A stretch of 5,617 bases of DNA from Desulfocapsa sulfexigens (GTDB lineage: Bacteria > Desulfobacterota > Desulfobulbia > Desulfobulbales > Desulfocapsaceae). The notes beneath the pieces are model-generated. The model was not told the origin of the DNA and did no database searches. It was given only the letters and a program-made list of their open reading frames with translations. Below are positions 1-5,617 of this stretch, piece after piece. Made by a program: the position numbers and the translations under genes. Position 1 is the stretch's first letter, and each line of letters begins with the position of its first letter. Where the stretch lies: assembly GCA_015661935.1 (NCBI GenBank), contig DQVD01000047.1, positions 1 to 5,617 of the forward strand, in the 5' to 3' direction.

Positions 1-72
1 GCTGCTTGAATAGGTGGCGGTCCCGGGTAATCTTACCTTTTTTCGGGTAACCGTCGAGGTGGGTAGTGTGTC
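1..72. other. Unassigned sequence upstream of the truncated intron ORF
   Basis: No reverse transcriptase coding is visible here in any plus frame. In the frame of the downstream RT a stop codon (TAG) lies at 64-66, and the other two frames also contain stops. The segment holds two copies of CGGGTAA (24-30 and 44-50). It also has a short hairpin, GGTA/TACC (26-29 with 34-37), followed by six T at 38-43, which would be a very weak terminator. CGGT at 18-21 can pair with ACCG at 50-53, so the stretch may be structured RNA such as intron domain I. I cannot assign it to a domain. Confidence 0.3.
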
Positions 73-894
73 GTGTGTTTCTTTGACAATGTAGATCAGG
101 ATCAGTTGATGGAGTTTCTGGCTCATCGTATTGCTGATAAACGATTGCTGCGTTACATAAAGCGTTTTCTCAAGGCAGGAATACAGGAAGATGGTGTTTT
201 CAAGGATAGCGATCGGGGAACTCCTCAAGGTGGTGTTATTTCACCATTGTTGGCGAATTTGTACCTCCATTACACCCTTGATTTGTGGTATCAGAATGGC
301 TTTCGTAAGACCTGTATTGGTTATTCTCGTTTTATCAGATATGCGGATGATTTTGTAGTGTGCTTTAAAGAAGAAGCAGACGCCAAACGATTTCGTGTAG
401 AGATGGAAGCGAGACTTAACCAGTTTGGGTTGGAGATTGCCCCTGAGAAAACCAGGATTCTCGAGTTTGGCCCCAAAGCCCGAAGGCGTGCCAAGCAAAG
501 AGGGGATAAAACAGAAACATTTGATTTTCTGGGTTTCACTCACTATTGCACAATATCACGAAGCGGTAAGATGTTTCAGGTTGGGCGTAAGAGCATCAGC
601 AAGCGTATCACAGCCAAGTTGAAGTTATTTAAAGAATGGCTGCGCAATGCTCGAACTCAACCGACAGGCGAGATTATGGAAACAGTTGCCAATAAGCTTC
701 GGGGGCATTACGCCTATTATGGGGTGTCCGGAAATTATAAGAGTATAAGTAATTATGCATATGAAGTACGCAAACTACTCTTTAAATGGCTTGGGCGTAG
801 AGGAAAACGTGGAAGCTTGAGTTACGAGAAATGTAACTTATTGCTTAGTCGTTTTCCACTACCAGCACCACGCATATTTGTAAAGTTATGGTAA
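73..894 (+). pseudogene. ltrA: Group II intron reverse transcriptase/maturase, 5'-truncated
   Basis: An intact protein of this family binds its intron RNA, promotes splicing and reverse-transcribes the intron during retrohoming. What remains, in order: the end of RT motif 3 (FFDNV, residues 3-7); the GTPQGGVISPLLANLYLH block (49-66); the catalytic YADD box (90-93) with DDFVVCF; the FDFLGFTHY block (150-158); and a maturase domain X region (about 170-230) containing HYAYYGVSGNY. It ends with the PLPAPRI-type tail seen in this intron group. No HNH endonuclease domain follows. Family members are commonly 400 residues or more, while this frame is 273. The first catalytic aspartate, in the usual DIKGFFD motif, is missing because homology begins at FFDNV, with a stop codon at 64-66 just upstream. 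The GTG at 73 is the first possible start, not a real gene start. I judge it inactive. Confidence 0.85.
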
Positions 895-917
895 TCTTCG
901 TGAAGAGTACTGTTGAG

Positions 918-949
918 GAGCGTGTGCGTAAATAGCGCAAGCACGGTTC
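918..949 (+). ncRNA. Group II intron domain V, damaged
   Basis: Domain V is the catalytic heart of a group II intron and binds the metal ions used in splicing. Visible here are the AGC triad (919-921) on the 5' strand, a GTG/CAC helix (922-924 with 942-944), the two-base bulge AG (940-941), and a TGCG/CGCA upper stem (925-928 with 936-939). The loop lies at 929-935, and the closing 3' strand GGTTC is at 945-949. Canonical domain V is about 34 nt and its lower stem pairs GAGCCGTG with CACGGTTC. Here the 5' strand reads GAGCGTG, so one C next to the triad is missing and the lower helix is out of register. This supports a decayed intron. Confidence 0.75.
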
Positions 950-1096
950 TGTGAGGGGCGTGGTGATGACCAATGCAGGAAAATTGACATTTTTTTCGTC
1001 TTTAAGGCGTGAGGCGGGAACATAACGGGTTATGTGACCAACGAGCAACGTAGAAGGAGGAGGTAAGCGAGCTTGTGAGACTCCGAAAAAAGACAT
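950..1096. other. Structured unassigned segment after the intron
   Basis: No convincing coding is seen. The first 17 bases (GAGGGGCGTGGTGATGACC region) resemble the start of domain VI, but no complete domain VI can be folded by eye. Two pairings stand out. TTTTTTCG (991-998) is the exact reverse complement of CGAAAAAA (1084-1091). Between them, ACATAA (1020-1025) pairs with TTATGT (1030-1035) across a CGGG loop. The purine-rich stretch 1040-1080 looks like structured intron RNA, so this could be a piece of another group II intron. That is a guess from appearance only. Confidence 0.3.
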
Positions 1097-1132
1097 TAAT
1101 TTGTTCAATTTATTGAGTGTACGTTCCTTAGC
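1097..1132. repeat. Diverged repeat, copy 1
   Basis: This 36-base segment matches 3746-3781 in the same orientation at 29 of 36 positions by hand alignment. The differences are at 1100, 1106, 1109, 1115, 1116, 1118 and 1126. Five of the seven are in the same phase, which corresponds to the third codon position when the minus strand is read as AKERTLNKLNKL. In this copy the minus-strand reading continues upstream as KALGYAGDPM and is open for only about 10 more codons before a stop. This may be a scrap of a lost gene or the end of an unknown mobile element. Confidence 0.6.
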
Positions 1133-1160
1133 CATTGGATCACCGGCATATCCAAGGGCT
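1130..1160. other. Hairpin next to repeat copy 1
   Basis: AGCC (1130-1133) pairs with GGCT (1157-1160) and TTGGAT (1135-1140) pairs with ATCCAA (1150-1155). This makes 10 pairs with one A/G mismatch and a 9-base loop. There is no T run on either side, so it does not look like a simple terminator. It starts inside the last three bases of repeat copy 1, so it may belong to the same element. The pairing is seen directly; any function is unknown. Confidence 0.4.
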
Positions 1161-1210
1161 TTTCAGTTTATGCGCTTGCCGCCTTTATGGCAGTCTAGTA
1201 GCCTATGTGA

Positions 1211-1345
1211 GGATTTTTCGTTATTCAGATTGAGCCAATATGGCCTGAACTCGAGGAAAATGGTGTATGGTTACCATTGGTTGGCAATGAAATTGAGCTA
1301 TTTGTAACTGATACAATTCGCTTAGTTCAGAGTATGGGAATATGA
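1211..1345 (+). pseudogene. 3' remnant of an unidentified gene upstream of the U32 gene
   Basis: An open frame of 44 codons begins after an in-frame TGA (1208-1210) and ends at TGA 1343-1345. The end is in the same frame as the U32 gene and only 3 bases before its ATG. The composition is protein-like: PIWPELEENGVWLPLVGNE is followed by IELFVTDTIRLVQSMGI. No start codon with a ribosome site is visible at its left end, and the protein-like signal fades toward the hairpin at 1130-1160. I read it as the C-terminal end of a gene that once preceded the U32 gene in an operon and lost its 5' part. I do not recognise the family. It could instead be a chance open frame, but the tight spacing argues for a real gene end. 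Confidence 0.5.
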
Positions 1346-1348
1346 CAT

Positions 1349-3727
1349 ATGCAAAAAAAACAATTAGAACTTCTAGCACCGGCAGGATCACTGGAGTCGT
1401 TTTTTGCCGCTTTTGAAAATGGTGCTGATGCTGTGTTTTGTGGGTTGAAAACATTTTCAGCGCGAGCCAAAGCAAAAAACTTTACCATGTTCGAGCTTGA
1501 ACGATTAGTTGGTTACAGTCATAAGCTGAATAAAAAAATATATGTGGCTTTAAATACGCTCATTAAAGAATCAGAATTGCCTGAGCTTATCACTGTTCTT
1601 GGTGCACTTGAACATCTTTCCATTGATGGTCTGATAATCCAGGATCTTGGTTTGTATCATCTTGCCCATATACACTTTCCAGAAATTCCACTTCATGCTT
1701 CCACTCAAATGGTGGTTCATAATCTTGCCGGTGTCAGAGTTCTTGAGAAACTGGGCTTTGAAAGGGCTGTTCTAGCTCGTGAATTATCCCTGAAGGAGAT
1801 CTCCTATATAGGTGCTAATTGTAATCTTGAGCTGGAACATTTTATTCATGGCGCACTCTGTTATTCAATGTCCGGGCATTGCCTTTTCTCCTCGTATATT
1901 GATGGCAGAAGCGGGAACAGAGGACGATGTATTCAGCCCTGCAGGCGTCGTTACCACCATAACGAGAACTCTGGGTTTTATTTTTCCACCAGTGATTTCT
2001 CAGCACTTGAACATATCCCAGCGCTCTCTCAGGCAGGAGTTGTAAGCTTGAAAATTGAAGGCCGTATGAAGAGTGCAGAGTATGTGGCTTCTGTGGTTTC
2101 TGCGTATCGGACTGTTATCGATGCCAAAAAAGGAAGTGAAAAAGAGGCTATTGCTGTAGCAAAGACAAAGCTTGAAAGTGCAATGGGTAGAAAAAGTAGT
2201 GACGGCTTTTTAAAGGGATTCGGTGGTTCTGATATAGTTTTTGCCAAACGTAAAGGTGGAATCGGCAAGATCATTGGAAAAGTTGAACGGTTGCAAGGGA
2301 GGACAGTTTCGTTCAAAGTATCGACATTTATTCATGTTGGGGACAGGCTGCGTATTCAACCCGGAAATGATAGAGCAGGGCAGGGCTTTACAGTAAGGAA
2401 AATGTTTCTTGGAAAACGTGCTGTAAAACGAGCAGCAAAGAATAGTTTTGTTTCCATTCCACTCCCCGTTAAAGGGAAGGTGCACACAGGAGATCTGGTG
2501 TTTAAACTTGCAACTGGTAAGGCTTTTACAATGAGTGAAGAGGCGTGCCTGAGAAGATTGAACGCAGCACCTGTTCATTCAAATGATGTGAGATTGCTTG
2601 TTGACTGTAATGAAAAAGCTTCATCAATTACTATTAGTGCCTCTGTTGCAGGTATTAAAGGGGAGAATACATATCATGCTGAAATGATCCCGGCAGACAG
2701 AACTCCTTTAAATTTAGAAACACTTCGTAAGGTTTTTTCGCATACTGGTTATCCCGAATTAAACCTTAAGGATCTTCAGGTTGGAGAGTTGCCGCCAGTT
2801 GTTATAAAACCGAGTAGATTAAAGAAAATAAGGCGTGACTTCTATACTTACTTTAAAGAGCTTGTGGAAAGAGAACTAGGGGAGCAGGCAAAACTAAAAT
2901 TGCAAAAGGTACACGATGAAGTTGTTTTACCTGCGGATGTAGGAAAAACTGTTGAGACTGACACGCTTTATCTGGTCACAGATCATTTACCTGATTTTCA
3001 GGTTGTACAGGAGTATCCTGGGCTGCAATTTATCTTTCCTGTGACCGATACATTCTTAACAGAAGTGCACCTACATACGTTTGAAGGACATGATCGGCAT
3101 CGTATAATATGGGATTTGCCTTCTATTCTTTTTGATCATGACTGGGTTGGAATGAGCAGTATGATTGAAAAATTGTGTGAAGCAGGATTCACCAGTTTTC
3201 GGTTGAATAACATCTCACACTTTGAGCTTTTTAACTTTTCAGCGGATATTCAGTTAATAGCCGGTTCCTGGCTCCATACTTTAAATAGTCAATCGGTAGC
3301 CATGATGCGAAGACTTGGTTGTAACAAATATTGTCTTTCAATCGAGGATGAAAAGGAGAATATACGATTATTGCTTAAAAAAGAACGCCAAAAAGAAATA
3401 GTTGTAACGGTCTACGGTGCCATAGATTTGTTTACATCTCGAATTCCTGCTCCGGTTAACGAAAAGGAAATAATTTTACAAAATGATAAAGGAGAGCAAC
3501 TTTATCTAAAACAAAGCGAGGAATTGACAATTACCCGGGCAGGGAAACCTTATTCATTGTTAGGGAAGTTAAGGGAATTGCGTGAAATTGGTTGCAGGAA
3601 TTTTGTGTTGGATATGCGGGGAATTGGTCTTGGAACTTCGGCAGGACAACGGGTTGTGAATGCCTTTTATAAAGATGAGATTCTTCCTGGAACAGTGGAA
3701 CTGAATTTTACAAGAGGATTATCCTGA
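1349..3727 (+). CDS. U32 family protein, RlhA-like (probable RNA hydroxylase; 'peptidase U32')
   Basis: Characterised U32 proteins include RlhA (hydroxylation of C2501 in 23S rRNA), TrhP (wobble uridine hydroxylation in tRNA) and UbiU/UbiV (ubiquinone hydroxylation). The 'peptidase' name is historical. The N-terminal U32 barrel (about 1-300) opens with ELLAPAGS and carries the family signature around EHFIHGALCYSMSGHC (163-178). Its cysteines C171, C178, C194 and C198 may be iron-sulfur ligands, followed by KIEGRMKSAEYV (235-246). A small beta-barrel-like part (about 303-388) and a DUF3656-like region (about 400-520, with SRLKKIRRDFY) match the RlhA layout. A further 270 or so residues make it longer than E. 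coli RlhA (about 650 aa). The ATG at 1349 is preceded by GGGA at 1336-1339 and by an in-frame stop at 1343. It is a cytoplasmic protein with no signal peptide. The exact RNA target is not determinable here. Confidence 0.85.
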   Translation: MQKKQLELLAPAGSLESFFAAFENGADAVFCGLKTFSARAKAKNFTMFELERLVGYSHKLNKKIYVALNTLIKESELPELITVLGALEHLSIDGLIIQDLGLYHLAHIHFPEIPLHASTQMVVHNLAGVRVLEKLGFERAVLARELSLKEISYIGANCNLELEHFIHGALCYSMSGHCLFSSYIDGRSGNRGRCIQPCRRRYHHNENSGFYFSTSDFSALEHIPALSQAGVVSLKIEGRMKSAEYVASVVSAYRTVIDAKKGSEKEAIAVAKTKLESAMGRKSSDGFLKGFGGSDIVFAKRKGGIGKIIGKVERLQGRTVSFKVSTFIHVGDRLRIQPGNDRAGQGFTVRKMFLGKRAVKRAAKNSFVSIPLPVKGKVHTGDLVFKLATGKAFTMSEEACLRRLNAAPVHSNDVRLLVDCNEKASSITISASVAGIKGENTYHAEMIPADRTPLNLETLRKVFSHTGYPELNLKDLQVGELPPVVIKPSRLKKIRRDFYTYFKELVERELGEQAKLKLQKVHDEVVLPADVGKTVETDTLYLVTDHLPDFQVVQEYPGLQFIFPVTDTFLTEVHLHTFEGHDRHRIIWDLPSILFDHDWVGMSSMIEKLCEAGFTSFRLNNISHFELFNFSADIQLIAGSWLHTLNSQSVAMMRRLGCNKYCLSIEDEKENIRLLLKKERQKEIVVTVYGAIDLFTSRIPAPVNEKEIILQNDKGEQLYLKQSEELTITRAGKPYSLLGKLRELREIGCRNFVLDMRGIGLGTSAGQRVVNAFYKDEILPGTVELNFTRGLS

Positions 3728-3739
3728 TTCGGAACGGGA

Positions 3740-3767
3740 GCCAAATAACTTGTTTAAGTTATTTGGC
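3740..3767. terminator. Perfect 12-bp hairpin after the U32 gene, possible terminator
   Basis: GCCAAATAACTT (3740-3751) and AAGTTATTTGGC (3756-3767) are perfect reverse complements separated by a GTTT loop. The hairpin begins 12 bases after the U32 stop codon, the right place for a terminator. It is AT-rich and is followed by GTACGTTTCTT rather than a clean T run, so it is not a textbook intrinsic terminator. Its right arm and loop lie within repeat copy 2, where the equivalent arms of copy 1 pair only imperfectly. It may therefore be part of a mobile or repeated element instead. Confidence 0.45.
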
Positions 3768-3781
3768 GTACGTTTCTTAGC
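3746..3781. repeat. Diverged repeat, copy 2
   Basis: This is the partner of 1097-1132, in direct orientation and 2649 bases away, with 29 of 36 identities. On the minus strand it reads AKKRTPNNLNKL, compared with AKERTLNKLNKL in copy 1. The minus-strand frame continues to LFGSRSESG and stops at 3719-3721, inside the 3' end of the U32 gene. In the other direction it runs in frame into the frameshifted part of the HPP fragment. The two repeats flank the U32 gene and the 1211-1345 remnant. Confidence 0.6.
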
Positions 3782-3793
3782 ACCAGTATTTAG

Positions 3794-3999
3794 GATAGCG
3801 CCTGCTATCCATAGATGGGGCGCTAGGATCTGATAACAAAAACACCGATGACAGCTGAGATCAGATGCCCTCCAATCAGGTTGCGTGGTTGAGCAAGTGG
3901 ACTCTCAATTTCTCCATAGACCATTATTGCAGATGCTCCAAATGAACCGATAATCATATTGATGTCACTTGTGTCGATATCAAACGAAAATTCGGCGGA
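3794..3999 (-). pseudogene. HPP family membrane protein fragment, frameshifted
   Basis: HPP-family proteins are integral membrane proteins with four to five helices; some are linked to nitrite transport. The minus strand from 3999 to 3823 encodes 58 codons containing IIGSFGASAIMVYG and then ESPLAQPRNLIGGH, the most conserved stretch of the family, followed by LISAVIGV. The frame then stops at 3823-3825. Moving to the next frame at the T5 run restores family-like sequence: CYQILAPHLWIAGAI, ending near 3794. This implies loss of one base, giving GVFCYQ originally. The first helix is missing (in-frame TAA at 4000-4002) and so are the later helices with the HPP motif. It lies 12 bases downstream of the rnd stop on the same strand. 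ATG 3955-3957 is the only internal start. It is a dead fragment. Confidence 0.75.
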
Positions 4000-4011
4000 T
4001 TATTAGGGTAA

Positions 4012-5124
4012 TTATTTCTTTCCATCTCCCTTATTGGTGGTAGTGGTTTTCATCTCAGCAAGAAATTCTTTTCTCCAGCCCTTATTTTGTCGGGATGTGG
4101 AAGGGGAAGTGTTTTTGATACATCGCATAAGTTCGTTTTTATTACCAACAAGTGGTGGATGGATCCCATTTACATCGCTCTTCAACCTGATATAATCCTG
4201 AAGCCTGGTGAAAGCTGTTTGTTCTTTTTTGGTGAGTCTGATTTTTTTCAATAATGGTGGGTACTCTTCTTCAGGACATTTAAGACCAAGGCCTACAAGT
4301 TCAATTAATTTGTCTCCATATAATTTGACACTTTTGGCGGAGATTTCTCCGCAATTCTGAATGGAATCGGGGGATTGTAATTGTTCTTTGGCAATGGTCA
4401 ACAGTACAGTATCTTTTATAATATGACCACGAGGTTTATCCTGTTTCCTCGCCTCCTTTTCACGCCATGTGGCAAGTTTTTGGAGAATGGCGAGTGATTG
4501 CTGATCAAGGTGGCCGGCACCTTTGATTTTGGTATATCGTTTTATATCATCGATACCTGTATAATTGTCAGGAGAGTTCAGTCGTGCAAGTTCTGCTCTT
4601 AGCCAGGGAAGCGTTTCCGGAAGCACCCGGGAAAGCAATAATATACGAATGGCGCGAAGATAACGGACATCATCCTTGGCATACCTGGCCTGATTTTCGC
4701 TAAGTGGACGTTTTAGCCAATTAGTGCGGGTCTCATTTTTGGCAAGTTTGATATCCAGAAGGAATTCAACAAGATCGGAAAGTGAAAGTGTGGAGCTTAA
4801 GCCTCCAAATCCGGCAGCAAGTCTGGTATCGAATATATTTTGCGGATCACAACCAGTTGCTCTACGTAAGATACTAAGATCCTGAGGCGCATCATGAAAT
4901 ATTTTGACAACTCCTTCATCAGCGAGTAATTTTCCCAGTGGGGAAAGATCATCCAATGCACAGGGATCGATAAGAAAACATTCTTCATCGGAAAGAGCCA
5001 GTTGAATCAGGCCGAGCCGGGGAACATATGTTCGTTCCCAAATAAATTCGGTGTCCAGGGCCACTGCATCTGTTTCGCGCGCACGTTTTATCAGGGCTTG
5101 AAGATCTGTTGCTGTTGTGATCAT
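4012..5124 (-). CDS. rnd: Ribonuclease D
   Basis: RNase D is a 3'-to-5' exoribonuclease that trims the 3' ends of tRNA precursors and other small RNAs in the cytoplasm. Numbered from the ATG at 5124 (370 aa, close to the E. coli length of about 375), the DEDDy exonuclease motifs are all present. Exo I is ALDTEF with D24 and E26, Exo II is HDAPQDL with D82, and Exo III is YAKDDVRYL with Y148 and D152. The TRTNWLKRPLSENQ block sits between II and III, as in E. coli. An HRDC domain follows (about 206-286), and the C-terminus has GWRKEFLAEM. A longer frame could start at TTG 5166, adding 14 residues. I prefer 5124 because MITTATDL aligns with the E. coli start and GGCAGGA lies just upstream. All catalytic residues are intact. 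Confidence 0.93.
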   Translation of the reverse strand: MITTATDLQALIKRARETDAVALDTEFIWERTYVPRLGLIQLALSDEECFLIDPCALDDLSPLGKLLADEGVVKIFHDAPQDLSILRRATGCDPQNIFDTRLAAGFGGLSSTLSLSDLVEFLLDIKLAKNETRTNWLKRPLSENQARYAKDDVRYLRAIRILLLSRVLPETLPWLRAELARLNSPDNYTGIDDIKRYTKIKGAGHLDQQSLAILQKLATWREKEARKQDKPRGHIIKDTVLLTIAKEQLQSPDSIQNCGEISAKSVKLYGDKLIELVGLGLKCPEEEYPPLLKKIRLTKKEQTAFTRLQDYIRLKSDVNGIHPPLVGNKNELMRCIKNTSPSTSRQNKGWRKEFLAEMKTTTTNKGDGKK

Positions 5125-5222
5125 TTGATCCTGCCATTTGGAAATAGTAACTGGTGTAAGCTTCAATGTATATGTTCAACTAGCCATATGCTTTACAAAA
5201 ATACAAGGATTAAAAGTCTGAT
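5125..5222. promoter_or_regulatory. Divergent intergenic region between rnd and the permease gene
   Basis: This 98-base AT-rich gap must hold the rnd promoter and probably that of the permease gene. For rnd (leftward) the best pair I see is TTGTAA (5198-5193) and CATATA (5174-5169) with an 18-base spacer. That would place the transcript start near 5162, inside or past the alternative TTG start at 5166, and so favours the ATG at 5124. For the permease gene no good -35/-10 pair stands out. AAGGA at 5205-5209 is its likely ribosome site, about 13 bases before the TTG. These assignments are weak. Confidence 0.3.
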
Positions 5223-5617
5223 TTGATTTTTTATATTTTAAAACGCATAGGATTAATGATCCCGACTTTGTTCGGCGTTATGCTGCTCACTTTTTTAGTT
5301 ACCCAGTTTGTACCGGGCGGACCCGTTGAACAACTGATGTCTCAAATGGAAGGCCTCGGTAAGGGGGGAGAGGTTTCTGCAACCGGAACTTCCATATATC
5401 GTGGAGATTCCGGGCTTGATGCCAGTCGTGTAGAACAGCTTAAAGAACTGTATGGTTTTGATAAGCCACCGATAACACGTTTTTTGAGTATGATGAAGAA
5501 CTATCTGGTTTTTGATTTTGGCACATCCTATTATTACCATCAATCCGTCGTGGAACTGGTGATTTCACGGATGCCGGTCTCAATGTCTCTTGGTTTGTGG
5601 AGCTTTCTCATTGTATA
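5223..5617 (+). CDS. yejB: YejB-type ABC transporter permease, 3' end outside window
   Basis: YejB is an inner-membrane permease of the YejABEF oligopeptide importer, which also takes up microcin C in E. coli. About 131 residues are present. The N-terminus IFYILKRIGLMIPTLFGVML aligns with the YejB start, and the first membrane helix is about residues 9-31. The VPGGPVEQ motif (30-37) corresponds to the APGGPVDQ of E. coli. It is followed by the YejB-specific periplasmic loop with YRGDSGLD, LYGFDKPP and FDFGTSYYY. RMPVSMSLGLWSF then opens the second helix. The start is taken as TTG 5223: the frame is closed by TAA at 5211-5213, and the internal ATG at 5256 would cut off the first part of the helix region. 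Starting after a divergent promoter, it may be the first gene of its operon, with the binding protein gene elsewhere. Confidence 0.85.
   Translation, partial: MIFYILKRIGLMIPTLFGVMLLTFLVTQFVPGGPVEQLMSQMEGLGKGGEVSATGTSIYRGDSGLDASRVEQLKELYGFDKPPITRFLSMMKNYLVFDFGTSYYYHQSVVELVISRMPVSMSLGLWSFLIV

Larger units (their letters stand above)
73..966 (+). mobile_element. Group II intron remnant (ORF plus domain V)
   Basis: This is a retroelement remnant identified by a maturase-type reverse transcriptase followed, 23 bases after its stop, by an RNA domain V. That is the usual order in bacterial group II introns, where the ORF sits in domain IV and domains V and VI follow. The 5' side is lost: the RT reading frame is closed at 64-66 and its N-terminal third is absent. 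The 3' side is also unclear, because no domain VI with a bulged branch-point A and no typical intron 3' end can be recognised after about 966. With both RNA and protein damaged, self-mobility is unlikely. The end coordinates are approximate. Confidence 0.7.

Noticed and set aside
241..543. Minus-strand open frames under the reverse transcriptase
   Set aside because: They lie opposite a clear RT/maturase reading frame and show no recognisable family features, so they are treated as shadows.
845..1135. Minus-strand open frame of 96 codons across the intron end and repeat copy 1
   Set aside because: Most of it crosses the intron RNA domain V and reads as low-quality protein. Only its first dozen codons match copy 2, so the full frame is not a credible gene.
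3793..3825. Hairpins GGATAGC/GCTATCC and TAGCGCC/GGCGCTA as a possible integron attC or transposon end
   Set aside because: They compete with each other for the same bases, lie within HPP coding sequence, and lack the conserved attC core pattern. Chance pairing is the simpler reading.
5295..5543. Minus-strand open frame opposite the permease start
   Set aside because: The plus strand reads as a strong YejB match throughout, so the opposite frame is a shadow.
1..5617. CRISPR array, tRNA, rRNA, or defence/toxin system
   Set aside because: No regularly spaced repeats, no tRNA cloverleaf and no toxin, nuclease-helicase or similar defence gene could be found on either strand.

Overview
The window looks like ordinary bacterial chromosome with a patch of mobile-element and gene debris on its left side. 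The gene set is a U32-family RNA-hydroxylase-like protein, RNase D and a YejB-type peptide transporter permease. Together with moderate to low GC and a degenerate group II intron, this suggests a Gram-negative proteobacterium-like host, possibly a sulfate-reducing Desulfobacterota lineage. That placement is an impression from protein style, not a computed result.

Left part (1-1345): a 5'-truncated group II intron reverse transcriptase/maturase (73-894) is followed by a recognisable but damaged intron domain V (918-949). After it comes about 150 bases of structured, unassigned sequence, one copy of a diverged repeat (1097-1132), a hairpin, and the tail of an unidentified gene (1211-1345). That tail stops 3 bases before the next start codon.

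Middle (1349-3727): a complete 792-codon U32-family gene, apparently the RlhA-like branch with an extra C-terminal region. It ends just before a perfect 12-bp hairpin. The second copy of the repeat (3746-3781) overlaps that hairpin. On the minus strand, directly beyond it, lies a frameshifted piece of an HPP-family membrane protein gene (3794-3999).

Right part (4012-5617): RNase D on the minus strand is divergent from the start of a yejB-like ABC transporter permease gene on the plus strand. The permease gene begins at a TTG and runs off the window.

The three working genes have no obvious shared pathway: one is RNA modification, one RNA 3'-end processing, one oligopeptide import. I see no convincing new biological system. 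The most unusual signals are the diverged repeat pair, whose differences fall mostly in one codon phase, and the fact that both copies sit next to broken genes.
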